NCBI GenBank assembly: GCA_015654595.1 | Contig: JAATGQ010000100.1 | Coordinates: forward strand, 1-43,211 | Reading direction: 5' to 3' | From: Chitinophagales bacterium | GTDB taxonomy: Bacteria; Bacteroidota; Bacteroidia; Chitinophagales; Chitinophagaceae | DNA length: 43,211 nucleotides | Shown: positions 17,206 to 26,527 of the stretch, one piece after another | Layout: each line of letters begins with the position of its first letter | How positions within the stretch are numbered: position 1 is the stretch's first letter | Made by a program: the position numbers and the translations under genes | Notes under the pieces: model-generated | The model's database searches: none | What the model was told of the DNA's origin: nothing | The model's input: only the letters and a program-made list of their open reading frames with translations

Positions 17206-20200
17206 TTATTCGTCATTTCTCCTTTCAAATAAAAGCTCTGGCAGGATAATTCTTATTTCTTGCGCGGCGCCTTCTTTCAGCCAAAAGAGAATAAAGTTTA
17301 CCCTGGCACTTTTCAATCTATAATTTCTTCTTTTCATGTCTTCAATTTGTGCCATGAACTGTTTCGAGAATTTCAAGACTGATTGTCCTTTTGAATTCAT
17401 ACACCCATCTCCGTTCAAAATTAGGGTATCACCACTTGAAAGCTGAGAAATTAGCTGCTGCTTGTTGATAAAATAATCCAGCCAGACGTCTTTGTAACTT
17501 GGATGCATAGCAATGTCGTTTGGCGGCGGGTAAATTTCTCGGTCTTCCATTCGTTCCATATTTTCTGCTGAAAACCCATTAAAATGATCTGTGTTAGAAT
17601 GTACTATCAAATTCTGTTTTGCTCTCGTCATGGCGACATACAACAGACGTTTAGCCTCATCGGTGGTTGTGTTGAAGTTTTCAAGCATTAAAAAGACGTT
17701 GTCAAACTCTTTTCCTTTGGCTTTATGGATTGTTGAAACGAAAATTGTCTCTCCGTTCTCGCTAAAAAAGTCTTCCAGTTTGGACTCTCGGATGAAAACT
17801 TCCAAGTCTGATTTGTATTTTTTTCTTGTATTGGTAGATTCAAAATCTCTGATCAAGTTAATGCAAATATCCAAATTGTCGCTGGTACGGAATTTGATTG
17901 CCAGTTCTCGTTTTGCATTCTCCCAAACTTCATCATTAATTACAAAGACATCTTCAGCCCCATCCAATAAGCGTAAAAAGTACCTTACTTCCAGTAAGTT
18001 AAAGAGGCTGAATCCGTCATTTGTTTGAATCAATTTCGCCTGAATTCCATTTTTCAGTAGAAGACCTGTAATATGAAGCGCTTCTGTATTGGTCTTTGTG
18101 AGCACACAAGTAGTTCCGATTAGGTTCGTTGTGGTAATATCCTTTACCAGCGGTGTGATAAGATTACCACCTTGATAACGGACAAGTCTGATATATCCGT
18201 TGCTTTCCTGATGGGAAATAATTGGCGCTTTCTTCAGCCGGCTACTAATAAGCGCTACAAACTGATTTGTAAAATCAACCAGGTTGCTCTTGCTTCGATA
18301 GTTTATAACCAATTCATGTTTGGTAGCCTTGTTCACTCGAATAAACTGCTCAAGGTATTTTGAATTTGCTCCTCTAAATTCATAAATATTCTGGTCGTCA
18401 TCTCCAACTGCAATCACTCGCATTTCTTCATTCTGTTCCATTAGGGCATTTATCAAGTTGAACTCATCTTCATCCATATCCTGCGCTTCGTCAATCACCA
18501 ATACGGTTTTTGTAATTCCGCTTGCCTCAACTTCCCTGTTTTTAATTCTTTCAGTTGCCTTTTTAAGTATTGCATCTGATTTCTCCAAGCTTCCCACTTT
18601 TCCAAGTAAATCGAAGCAATAAGAGTGAAATGTTTTTATCTCGATGTAGTTGGCGGCGTTCCCAATGAGCTTTAACAAACGCTTTTTAAATTCTGTTGCG
18701 GCTGCTCTTGAAAAAGTAACCATAAGCAGCTGCTCATGTTTTACGTCTTCCATCAGAAGCAGCGAAGCGAGTTTGTGGACCAATACCTTTGTCTTACCGC
18801 TTCCTGGTCCAGCCGCGACAACGATGTATTTTGATTCGCTGTCTTTGATTATTTTCAGTTGTGTCGGGGAAAGTTCTCCGAAGAGTTGTCTAAATTTAGC
18901 TGGCGTCAGGTTTTGTTTAATCTCATTTTGCCTTGATCCTTTAAAGTATTTATTAAGAAAGGATATGTAATTCAGTTGGAAATAATCGTCTGCAAACTGC
19001 AAAGCATCCCTATAGTCGCCGATCATCTTTTTGGCAAACTCTCCAACAATATGGATCTGTTGAATCTTGTTTTCATAGAACTGATTTAGCCTCTGGTAAT
19101 CTTCGACTTTGTACCGCTTCTTGTTGTCCTGCTCAAGTCGCTCGATAGTCAATCGGTTATAGGTAACAAGAAATCCTCCTTCAATTTTTATCGCTTCAAT
19201 TCTGGATAGATAAAATAGTGCGTCTTCAACTTCATCGATACTTATGTTCGATTTAAAGAGATTTTGGGTCCTTTCATACGATTCTTTTAATTCATGTACT
19301 GAAAATTCAACCAACACTTCCTCCTTCGTGGAATCGTTTCCCGAAGCAATTGAATTACTTTTCTCGAAAAGAAGTTCGACTATAAATCTTGCCAGCTCAT
19401 GTCGTTTCTCCAGTTTTTCTTTAAGGATATCTTTCGGAAATAGGCAGATTACCGCGAAGTGATTCTTGGAATATTCCGAATTCTGTCGCTTGATCCAGTT
19501 TTTAATCGACCAGAAGTTGATAATGGTTTTAAGCCTTTTAATATCTACATCTTTACAGCCTTTGGCCTCTGCGTCTTCGTTCAGTTCCTTGATGTGATAT
19601 GTTTTTTCTTCATCTCCAAATACAGAAAGCAGGTATTTTTCAATCTTACTGAAAATTTCAACGATATCAAAAGAGCGATTTTTGTTTTCTCCTCTCCTGA
19701 TAAATGCGGTGAGGTCTTTTGCGTCAGCTAGAATTTTTTCCTCACGTAAAAGAGTTACAATATTTATCACTTCCTCTTTCGTAATTCCTAAATGATCACT
19801 AATGTAATCGATCCTTGATTCGGCAGATTCATCTTCTGATTGCTTTTTGCTTTTGCTTGAAAAAAGTTTCTTTATAATCCTGACTCCCTTTTCTTTTTGC
19901 TTTTCTTCAAATCTTGACGAGGTATTTATCTTGTCAATGGCTTCTTGTGCGTTCTTGGAAAGAATGCTGTTTGCAAAAACTCTGGGCATGTTTTGACCAC
20001 GTCTCAAATATCCCGAATCCTCCAAGGCTGCAATTGCCGTGATTACTCTTGTTTCAATTGCTACGACATTATCGTCCCAACCGGCCTTTCTCGCGATTTC
20101 CAAAGCCGAGTTTGAAACTGTTGACCGGAATTTTGTAATGTCTTTTATCGCTTTCCAAACCTGTTGAATTTCTTTGATGGAAAGTTTAGTTTGATTCAGA

Positions 20201-22029
20201 AGAATGAAATGCTTGCCAAGATCTTCTTCATTGAACAAAACAAAACAGTCGGCCACCATATTTTCATCTCGCCCTGCTCTACCTGCTTCTTGAATATAGT
20301 TTTCTAGAGAGTCTGATATTTCATAGTGAATCACCATACCAATATCCTTTTTGTCAACTCCCATTCCAAAAGCGGAGGTAGCAACCATAATTGGAATTTC
20401 TCCCGCTATAAAAGCATTTTGGTTGGCAGTTTTTTCCTTTACCTCCATTTTTCCGTGATATGGTTTTGCATTAAAACCATCCTCTTCTAACCTTCCTGCC
20501 AACGAAATTGCTTTTCTCGTTCTTGACACATAGATAATAGTTGGGCAATTCTTTTCTTCAATTAAGTCTCTTACTGCCTGATACTTTTCCTCTTCACTCT
20601 CCTTTTCATATACTTTATATCGAAGATTTGTCCTTGAAGATTTGGAGGCGAATAATTCAAGGGTGATAGATAATTTTTCCTTGAAATAGGTCCGAATGTC
20701 TTCTATGACTTTTTGCTTTGCTGTTGCAGTAAAACATGACACGGGAATTCCATCATCCAGGTTCTTCTTTTCCTGGATTGATTTAATAAAATCGCCGATG
20801 TATAAGTAATCCACTCTGAAATCCTGGCCCCATGAAGAAAAGCAATGTGCTTCGTCAATTACAAAACGAGCAATTTTTCTTCCCAGGAGCAATCGTTCAA
20901 TGGTCCGTGAGCGCAATGCTTCCGGCGAGATGTACAGGATAGAAGCCGACCCATCTTCCACTCTTTCAAATGCTTTGGCTCTTTCAATGGGATCAAGCAA
21001 TCCGTTTATGGTAACTGCCTCAGTGATCCCATTTTTTTCCAGATTGTCCACTTGGTCTTTCATCAAGGATTGGAGAGGGGAGATGATCACGGTCAATCCC
21101 TTTGAGCTTTCGCCACTCATTAAAGCAGGAACCTGAAAAGTGATTGACTTGCCGCCTCCTGTCGGGAACACGGCGAGTATTGATTTGTTATCAACAGCGG
21201 CCTTAACTGCTTTCTCCTGTAATGGTTCGGCGCCATAAGTTCTGAAAGTGGTAAATCCAAAAAAGCGCTTCAACCCTCTGTGGATATCCAAAGCGTTGTT
21301 GCAATATGAACAGCCAATTATGCAGGGTTGGCTTCTCAGCCGGAACATTATCCGTTCAACTTCGGGATAATTTTTCAGCACCCAGGGCGGTGTGATTGAA
21401 TGTACTTTATTGTGTTGGACAAAAGAATTAATGAGCGATAAGCAATAGGCTAATTCTACTGGATGCGCTAAAATTATTTTCGTTAAGTCAACTTGCTCAC
21501 ATATTTCATTTTTAAAGGTAGTGCGAATCAGACCTTCAATTTCCACGTCGGTACTGACGTATTCAATAAAGCGGAAAAAGGCGTGAAACTCCTTCCTGCT
21601 ATTTAATAGCCAGTAAAAAATTTGATTGAGCGCTCCTCCCTGTCTTTTAAAAGCCGCTACTTCATCATAGAATAGATCTTTTGCTTAAATTGAATCGTTC
21701 AAAGGATTGTTAGCATCTTCTGATTGAAGTTTGTCGTCCTTTAATAAGGCATGGTACGGCTTTGTGGGAAAAAGCAGCGGAGAAAGAAAAAGGGTATCAA
21801 TGATATTGGCAGAATCTATGCCTGCGTCATCAAGCGCTTTGCCAATATATTTTATGTCGTGGTTGAAAATATTATGCCCACAGATGAATTGGGTGCCTTT
21901 AAGAAATTGAATAAATTCGATTATTGAGTTTTTGTGAAAAGAACTTCCATCATCCTTGACACTTCCAATATCAAGAATTATTCGGCTCTTTGGCTCAGTC
22001 TCTGTATCAACAAATGCTATCGAATTCAT
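17206..22029 (-). pseudogene. DEDDh exonuclease-RecQ-UvrD fusion gene interrupted by one in-frame TAA
   Basis: One frame runs from ATG 22029 to the stop at 17206 (1607 codons) and is broken only by TAA at 21687-21685 (codon 115). Residues 1-114 are a DEDDh 3'-5' exonuclease domain: FVDTETE (Asp8, Glu10), GHNIFNHD, YHALLKDD. After the TAA the frame goes on AKDLFYDEVAAFKRQGGALN and leads without a gap into the helicase part. The longest remaining frame starts at GTG 21546 and has 1446 residues. In that numbering there is a Cys cluster (CIIGCSYC, 75-82), RecQ Walker A TGGGKS (129-134), DEAH (231-234), arginine-finger motif QEAGRAGRDE, and from about 890 a UvrD/Rep helicase with AAGPGSGKTK, IDEAQDMDEDE, GDDDQNIYEFRGA, IHKAKGKEFD and YVAMTRAKQN. 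All helicase motifs are intact. The region is AT-rich. Confidence 0.85.
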
Positions 22030-22200
22030 TTTTTAATGGCCGACGCCTCAGTCTTCTAATATACACAACTTGTTGAATATCAAAATAATTTTAATCGACT
22101 ATTCTGCGAATCAATATCATCGCTATAATGTAAGTTGCTGAATTTCAATTAAATTATATAAATAAAGTTCGACATTATGTTTCACCACCAGTTTCAACTC

Positions 22201-22255
22201 ATAAGCCTCAATTGCCAGGGCCTTTCTTTAGCATGCAAAGAAATAAGCCTCAATT
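22201..22255. repeat. 13-base direct repeat
   Basis: ATAAGCCTCAATT occurs at 22201-22213 and again at 22243-22255, next to the broken end of the alcohol dehydrogenase fragment. It may mark a recombination or excision scar. The AT-rich stretch 22030-22249 otherwise shows no gene. Confidence 0.6.
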
Positions 22256-22510
22256 AGCTAAAATCTGCATTAACTTATAATTAATGAAATAAATTGTTCT
22301 TCCTATTTTTTGAGGTCTGTCTCCTGGTTTTACCTGTTCATTGAGTACACCGCATTCGAAGCCGGTAGGCAGTATATCGCTCAGCATGACCAGTGCCTCT
22401 TCGTCAGCGTCGGCAGGGATAGGATAAAGGCTGTTGTCCGCATGAGGTATCCGGGTATACGCCGCCTGGGTGCCATCAATAAGATTACCCAATATCCATC
22501 CTCCAATGCA
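22250..22510 (-). pseudogene. Internal fragment of a zinc-dependent alcohol dehydrogenase
   Basis: The frame reads GGWILGNLIDGTQAAYTRIP, then HADNSLYPIPADADEEAL, VMLSDILPTGFECGVLNEQV and KPGD. This is a central stretch of medium-chain zinc alcohol dehydrogenases, ending just before the dinucleotide-binding glycine loop. Upstream (22510 onward) the frame meets a TAA and has no catalytic N-terminus. After KPGD the sequence turns into unrelated residues (RPQKIGRTIYFINY) and stops. Both ends are therefore missing and this is a remnant. Confidence 0.8.
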
Positions 22511-22586
22511 TTAATGATATACTTATTTTAAATTATTACTCTAAAGTAGGGAGACCTCCGGAGTAAGAAGGTGATCTGGCTCCTGA

Positions 22587-22949
22587 TTAATCATGACATG
22601 AATCATATTGGTTTGAAAGCACCTCAACGATAGTATCGATACTGGACGGTAATCCCAAACACGAGCTAGCCAATGGATATTCACTTTTATCGCTGTCAAT
22701 GCTCAAAACGATGATATTGGGAATGGTGGAGATTATAACAAGCTTAAGCAGCTCGTTATACCCCCCTTTGTTGTTCAGCTCATCCAATATAACGACATGT
22801 GGTGATATTTCTCTGAAAGAGGTTTTTAATTCCAAAATGTCCTTGGATATGCCACAGGAATAGCCCTCCAACCCGAGTAGCTCTTCTAAATTGGAGGCCA
22901 ATGATTCAGAGGCTGTCAATATCCATATTAGTTTATTTTGCTTCATCAA
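22587..22949 (-). CDS. Degenerate response-regulator receiver protein
   Basis: 120 residues, one receiver-like domain and no output domain. The strand LIWILTASESLASNLEELL corresponds to beta-1, where the usual acidic pair is replaced by Ala-Ser-Glu. HVVILDELNNKGGYNELL keeps an aspartate at the phosphorylation position (about 56). The conserved lysine-proline near the end (usually KPF) reads GLPSS, so the lysine is missing. It may bind partners without normal phosphorelay chemistry. It lies about 50 bases after the histidine kinase gene on the same strand, and the two may work together. Confidence 0.7.
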   Translation of the reverse strand: MMKQNKLIWILTASESLASNLEELLGLEGYSCGISKDILELKTSFREISPHVVILDELNNKGGYNELLKLVIISTIPNIIVLSIDSDKSEYPLASSCLGLPSSIDTIVEVLSNQYDSCHD

Positions 22950-23001
22950 AGCAAACGTAGTACTGTGGGGGCTGCTTTCGTATGAGCGTTGTCAAGTGAT
23001 A

Positions 23002-24183
23002 TTATGATTTGAAATAATCTTTCCCTATTGGAAGCGTGATCCTGAAAGTACTGCCCCCATTTTCGATACTCGACACTTTGATGTCTCCTCCAAGAAGAGA
23101 GATATATTTCGACACAATGTTTAATCCCAGTCCGGTTCCTTTTATCGTTCCGACATTGGATCCTCTGTAAAAAAGAGAGAACAGCTTCTCCAACTCTTCC
23201 CGGGGGATGCCGATCCCCTGGTCGATCACCTCTATTATGGCCGTATCCTTTTCCACCGATGTATTTATTACTATCGGCTGATGTTCGCCGGAATACTTGC
23301 TGGCATTGGATATGAGATTGAGAAAGATATTTTTTGAAATATTTTTATCCGTATAAATTATTTCCTCTCCTGAATGAACATGCTGAATGACTTGTCCGGT
23401 TTTGAAATAACCCTCAAGCTCATCACTCAATTCTGAAATCATACGCTTTAAGTGGAAAGATTCTGCATTAACTTTGACCACTCCCTGCTCCAATTTATCC
23501 AGCGAAAGAAAATCATTTAATATATGCGTTAAGGAGACTACGGCATTCTTTATTCTCAATGTGTGTTTATAAATGTCTTCCGAACCAATATTTTCATTGT
23601 ATTTGCTGATCAGGGACGCAGAAGAAAGAACGATGCTTAAGGGAGTACGAAATTCGTGCGAGGCAAGAGATACAAAACGAGATTTTGCATATCCGATCTG
23701 CTTTTCTTTTTCCAGAGCCTCGTCCAGATCTTCTGTCCTTTCTTTTACCAGGGTCTCAAGGCTTTCCCGGTAACTATTCAGCTTTGGGGCTTCTGATCTT
23801 TGCCGCGTAATATCTGTGACGAATGCAACGGCAAACCGCTCCTTGTCAATGCAATAACTACAAAGACTGATCTCTACATCAAGAGTCTCACCCGTTCTCT
23901 TCATTGCTACAAGTTTTAATCCCTGGCCCATCGGCCTGTCTACAGGTTTTTTAAAATAGGCCTGTATATGTGCTGTATGCCTGTCTTTCAGAGATTCAGG
24001 GATCAGGATAGAAACGTCCTTATCGACAAATGCAGCCTCTTCATATTCCAGCATCCGGCAAACAAATGGATTGGCATGTACAATAGTGCCTGAGCTATTC
24101 ACTATAATAATACCAACCGTGGCATGTGTAAAAAGCGCCTTGAACCCAGCTTCACTATCTGCGATCAAAGATCTGGTTATCAT
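23002..24183 (-). CDS. PAS-domain sensor histidine kinase
   Basis: 393 residues, no membrane segments. Residues 10-128 form a PAS domain (ATVGIIIVNSSGTIVHANPF, then LDVEISLCSY). A coiled segment follows (ESLETLVKERTEDLDEALEK). The dimerisation H-box is FVSLASHEFRTPLSIV with His176. The ATPase part has NLISNASKYSGEH (N box), DQGIGIPREEL (G1), and GTGLGLNIVSKYI (G2). It is a cytoplasmic sensor, possibly of redox or oxygen, given the two Crp/Fnr genes next door. An FNR-like palindrome at 24239-24254 lies 56 bases before the start. Confidence 0.92.
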   Translation of the reverse strand: MITRSLIADSEAGFKALFTHATVGIIIVNSSGTIVHANPFVCRMLEYEEAAFVDKDVSILIPESLKDRHTAHIQAYFKKPVDRPMGQGLKLVAMKRTGETLDVEISLCSYCIDKERFAVAFVTDITRQRSEAPKLNSYRESLETLVKERTEDLDEALEKEKQIGYAKSRFVSLASHEFRTPLSIVLSSASLISKYNENIGSEDIYKHTLRIKNAVVSLTHILNDFLSLDKLEQGVVKVNAESFHLKRMISELSDELEGYFKTGQVIQHVHSGEEIIYTDKNISKNIFLNLISNASKYSGEHQPIVINTSVEKDTAIIEVIDQGIGIPREELEKLFSLFYRGSNVGTIKGTGLGLNIVSKYISLLGGDIKVSSIENGGSTFRITLPIGKDYFKS

Positions 24184-24238
24184 TGATAGTAATGATTTTA
24201 GTCCGGGATCGAAAATATGTATAAAATTCGTAGCAACA

Positions 24239-24254
24239 TTTGACTCAGGTCAAA
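24239..24254. promoter_or_regulatory. Perfect FNR/CRP-like palindrome upstream of the histidine kinase
   Basis: TTTGACTCAGGTCAAA is a 6-4-6 perfect palindrome. It closely matches the TTGAC/T-N4-A/GTCAA boxes of Crp/Fnr-type regulators. It sits between the end of one Crp/Fnr gene and the histidine kinase start, so one or both neighbouring regulators may bind it. Confidence 0.65.
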
Positions 24255-24262
24255 CGTGCGGA

Positions 24263-24958
24263 CTAATCCTCGAGGCGACTCAATTGCGCAAGCTTTTGTT
24301 TACTGATAATTTCTACGATACTCGTTTTACTGGGAAGCTTAATTGCTTTTTCCTTTGATAATTTAGACAAATTCCGGCTCAACGTTTCGGGGCTGATATT
24401 GAGAATAGATGCGAGATCTTTTTTAGGGATCTTAAGTATACCGTCCGTATGACCCGGCTCATGAAGCTTACAATTATTCAGGGACAATAACAACAGGGCA
24501 AGGCGCTCCGGAACCTCCTTCGTAAGCATATAAAGCAGTTCCTTATCGGTTTCGGTTATCCTGGAGCAAAGTATATCCAGTAAAATATTAGTAAATTTGT
24601 TATCACAATGGATCACTTTATTGAAGATATGCCTCGGAATAAAGTATGCCTCGGAATTCTCGACAGCTGTTGCTGTCGTCACATAGTCCCAATGCTTGAT
24701 CAGCGATAAATAACCCACAAAATCGGGGCTTAAAGCATAGCGGATGGTAACCGGCTTTTTATTAGAATTATGTGTGATCTTGATAGAGCCGGATTTAAGG
24801 TAGAAAATCCCTTTGGGAATCTGTCCTTCATGATAAATAGACTCCCCTTTTTTGTATTTCTTTGCAGCTGGAAGCGGTCGATCTTCCGTTGTCTTGTAAA
24901 CCCGGCTTAACTCTTCAAACAATGCTTGACTAAGTTCAAATCTTAAATCGTTTTTCAT
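24263..24958 (-). CDS. Crp/Fnr family transcriptional regulator (a)
   Basis: 231 residues. Residues 25-130 are a cyclic-nucleotide-binding-type beta barrel (KKYKKGESIYHEGQIPKGIF, then YLKSGSIKITHNSNKKPV). A dimerisation helix leads to a winged helix-turn-helix at 175-215: IPKKDLASILNISPETLSRN, then LSKLSKEKAI. The cysteine pattern of iron-sulfur FNR proteins is not seen at the N-terminus, so it may sense another ligand. A second family member lies about 100 bases upstream on the same strand. Confidence 0.92.
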   Translation of the reverse strand: MKNDLRFELSQALFEELSRVYKTTEDRPLPAAKKYKKGESIYHEGQIPKGIFYLKSGSIKITHNSNKKPVTIRYALSPDFVGYLSLIKHWDYVTTATAVENSEAYFIPRHIFNKVIHCDNKFTNILLDILCSRITETDKELLYMLTKEVPERLALLLLSLNNCKLHEPGHTDGILKIPKKDLASILNISPETLSRNLSKLSKEKAIKLPSKTSIVEIISKQKLAQLSRLED

Positions 24959-25040
24959 TCTTCCGATTAATCTTCAAAAAATAAAAGTAAGTAATTATCA
25001 GCTGATTTAAAGAAGGTAATTCATTAAGGCATAATGAGCG

Positions 25041-25065
25041 TTTCAGGTAGAAAATCTACCTGAAA
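25041..25065. repeat. Perfect 11-base inverted repeat containing the stop of Crp/Fnr gene (b)
   Basis: TTTCAGGTAGA and TCTACCTGAAA are separated by three bases. The left-reading gene's final codons and TAG stop lie in one arm. No clear T-run follows on the minus strand, so it may be a weak terminator, an RNA-processing hairpin, or an operator for the next Crp/Fnr gene at 24958. Confidence 0.6.
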
Positions 25066-25784
25066 TTAGCTATTTCTATCAGCCTTTTCACATCTCTTAC
25101 GACGATCTTTCTGCCTTTTGTTTCGAGTATTCCCTGCTCTTTAAATTCCGAAAGGATCCGAACGATATTTTCCCTGCCTGTACCCACCAGGTTGGCCAGA
25201 TCCTCCCGTGACAGATTGATCTCTACAGGCATACCAGGAGAAGTATTCAATTTATATTTTTCGCGAAGGACGATCAGTTGAAGCGCAAATCGTTCCCTTA
25301 CAGAACGTTGAGAAAATAGTGCCATGCCGTTCACCAATACCGTAAATTCATGGCTGAGTATCTTTAACAGCCGGGCATTCAGGACGGAGGACTGTCGCAA
25401 GACCACTAAAAAATCTTCCCTTGGAATAAATACTATAAGGCTTTCTTCCAAAGCAGCAGCCGAATCGGGGAATCTCTCCTCTGATAATACAGCATGATAG
25501 CCGATAAGCTCCCCCGCATTGGCAACATAAATGATTTGTTCGCCGCTTCCTGCAACTACCTTATATTTTTTTACCTTACCGCTCTTAACATAAAAAATAC
25601 CCGGAGGATAAGCGCCTTCCCGGAAAATGATCTCTCCTTTTGCATACTTTTGCTCGCTTTGATGGGCAGTTAACATGGCATAATCCTCTGCAGGCAGATT
25701 GGAAAGAATGGACTGGCTCTTAAAATCCCATTTATCAATGGGGAATATTTCTCTGATACTCATAACGAATCCAAAGATAGACAT
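25056..25784 (-). CDS. Crp/Fnr family transcriptional regulator (b)
   Basis: 242 residues from 25784, or 235 if MSIREIFPIDKW (25763) is the true start, which I prefer. The effector barrel reads EQKYAKGEIIFREGAYPPGI and FYVKSGKVKKYKVVAGSGEQ. The DNA-binding domain is NLSREDLANLVGTGRENIVR followed by ILSEFKEQGILETKGRKI. No FNR-type cysteine cluster is visible. It is divergent from the methyltransferase-like gene at 25866, and the shared gap has repeat motifs at 25804-25832. Confidence 0.92.
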   Translation of the reverse strand: MSIFGFVMSIREIFPIDKWDFKSQSILSNLPAEDYAMLTAHQSEQKYAKGEIIFREGAYPPGIFYVKSGKVKKYKVVAGSGEQIIYVANAGELIGYHAVLSEERFPDSAAALEESLIVFIPREDFLVVLRQSSVLNARLLKILSHEFTVLVNGMALFSQRSVRERFALQLIVLREKYKLNTSPGMPVEINLSREDLANLVGTGRENIVRILSEFKEQGILETKGRKIVVRDVKRLIEIANFR

Positions 25785-25803
25785 AATTCAAAAGGTGAAA
25801 AAA

Positions 25804-25832
25804 GTCACTTTTTGAAGTGCAAAAAGGTCACT
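25804..25832. promoter_or_regulatory. Nested direct and inverted repeats in a divergent promoter region
   Basis: GTCACT occurs at 25804 and 25827. Between and overlapping them is the inverted repeat CTTTTTG-AAGTG-CAAAAAG (25808-25826). The position between a Crp/Fnr gene and 25866 suggests an operator. Confidence 0.45.
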
Positions 25833-25853
25833 CGGCCAATAGCGATCCATTGA

Positions 25854-25861
25854 TAGCTTTG
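25854..25861 (+). promoter_or_regulatory. Promoter -7 element, possibly leaderless
   Basis: TAGCTTTG fits TAnnTTTG and ends four bases before the ATG at 25866, so transcription would begin at or next to the start codon. No clear -33 box is visible. Confidence 0.45.
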
Positions 25862-25865
25862 CATT

Positions 25866-26516
25866 ATGAATCACCTTAAAGGGGAAATGCCAGATAGCCG
25901 TTCGATGAGACATCCGGTAGCTCCGATTCCGTCAGATGTACATTACTGGTTTAGCTCCGACGTTCAATTTCATCAGCTATATCCCGAGCACATTCAGAAC
26001 TTAGCCGCCAGACACTGGACTCCATTGCACATAGCCAATCTTGCCATACAATTTCTTGTGCCATATGATGGTGTCAAAGTGCTGGACATCGGCAGCGGCG
26101 TTGGGAAATTTGCTTTGAGCGCGGCATATTATAAGCCCAAGGCACTTTTGTATGGTGCAGAGCAGCGTGGACACCTGGTGGCACATGCAAAAAAGGCACG
26201 AAGGACCCTCGGCCTGGAGAATGCATTTTTCTTTCATCTGAATATAACGCAGCTGGATTTTAGACAATTCAACCACTTCTATTTCTACAACTCCTTTTAT
26301 GAAAACCTCCTGGACAACGAAAGAATAGATGATACCATTACCTATTCTCCCCATTTGTATAGTTATTATCACGGTATTCTCTATAAGAAACTGAATGAAA
26401 TGCCCATTGGGACGAGGGTGGTCACCTTTCATTGTCTGGAAGGCAAAATACCTCCGGGCTATCAATTGATCGAACAACACATGGGCACATTGCTCAAATG
26501 CTGGATGAAAATATAA
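25866..26516 (+). CDS. Class I SAM-dependent methyltransferase-like protein
   Basis: 216 residues. Residues 69-85 hold the glycine-rich SAM-binding strand-loop VKVLDIGSGVGKFALSAAYY. The next strand ends in an acidic residue at LYGAEQRGHLV, as expected for binding the SAM ribose. HLNITQLDFRQFNHFYFYNS is the usual fourth-strand region. The substrate is unknown. It precedes the DUF983 gene by 11 bases and probably shares its transcript, opposite the Crp/Fnr gene. Confidence 0.75.
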   Translation: MNHLKGEMPDSRSMRHPVAPIPSDVHYWFSSDVQFHQLYPEHIQNLAARHWTPLHIANLAIQFLVPYDGVKVLDIGSGVGKFALSAAYYKPKALLYGAEQRGHLVAHAKKARRTLGLENAFFFHLNITQLDFRQFNHFYFYNSFYENLLDNERIDDTITYSPHLYSYYHGILYKKLNEMPIGTRVVTFHCLEGKIPPGYQLIEQHMGTLLKCWMKI

Positions 26517-26527
26517 CTATATAAACT

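Noticed and set aside
2461..22029. Genome-wide reassignment of TAG or TAA
   Set aside because: TAA and TAG both end many intact family-length genes here, such as ndk, DUF983 and Crp/Fnr (b), so a global code change does not fit.
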